From an uncultured Christensenella sp. (GTDB lineage Bacteria > Bacillota > Clostridia > Christensenellales > Borkfalkiaceae): DNA of 6,427 bases. This document shows, one piece after another, positions 6,413-6,427 of the stretch; the stretch's first letter is position 1, and every line of letters starts with the position of its first letter. The stretch lies in NCBI GenBank assembly GCA_905212395.1, contig CAJMEI010000070.1, positions 1 through 6,427 on the forward strand, in the 5' to 3' direction. Below the pieces are notes generated by a model. That model ran no database searches. It was not told the DNA's origin and worked only from the letters and a program-made list of their open reading frames with translations. Position numbers and translations under genes: made by a program.

Positions 6413-6427
6413 TAAATATAGCAATTA

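Noticed and set aside
6354..6427. Riboswitch or T-box leader before the first gene
   Set aside because: The inferred transcript leader is only about 24 nt and AT-rich, too short for a structured leader.

Overview
The window is AT-rich, and all seven genes lie on the minus strand, so they are read from right to left. The dense packing, the Shine-Dalgarno sites (AAGGAG or AAGGGG) and a sigma-A type promoter at the right edge point to a low-GC Gram-positive bacterium. An uncultured gut-type Clostridia is my best guess, but this is inference from composition and gene style and no taxonomic marker is present. All seven stop codons are TAA or TAG, and the standard code fits.

Layout in transcription order: (1) 6353-5259, a cytoplasmic SGNH-type hydrolase with an N-terminal region resembling MORN repeats; (2) 5208-4726, an unrecognised small protein with two membrane segments; (3) 4733-4173, a single-span membrane-anchored protein whose outer part resembles a shortened ABC solute-binding protein; (4) 4163-3093, a six-segment membrane protein resembling the DUF624/YesL family, with an acidic tail; (5) 3091-1511, a MalK/UgpC-type ABC ATPase with an unusually long, cysteine-rich C-terminal half; (6) 1511-561, a PAP2-family phosphatase; (7) 568-74, a membrane protein with a winged-helix-like segment and a C-terminal zinc ribbon. 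Genes 2 to 7 overlap or nearly touch and are almost certainly one operon. Gene 1 is 50 nt upstream of gene 2 with no convincing terminator between, so it may share the transcript started by the promoter at 6384-6412.

Genes 3, 4 and 5 have the look of a carbohydrate ABC import locus: a binding-protein-like domain, a DUF624 protein that often travels with sugar transporters, and a MalK-like ATPase. No MalF/MalG-type permease and no full-length binding protein is present in the window. Either the ATPase serves permeases encoded elsewhere, with this operon holding accessory parts, or the set has been adapted to another membrane job. The adjoining PAP2 phosphatase fits lipid or envelope metabolism, but a functional link is only inferred from co-transcription. 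No RNA genes, CRISPR arrays, mobile elements or attachment sites were seen.
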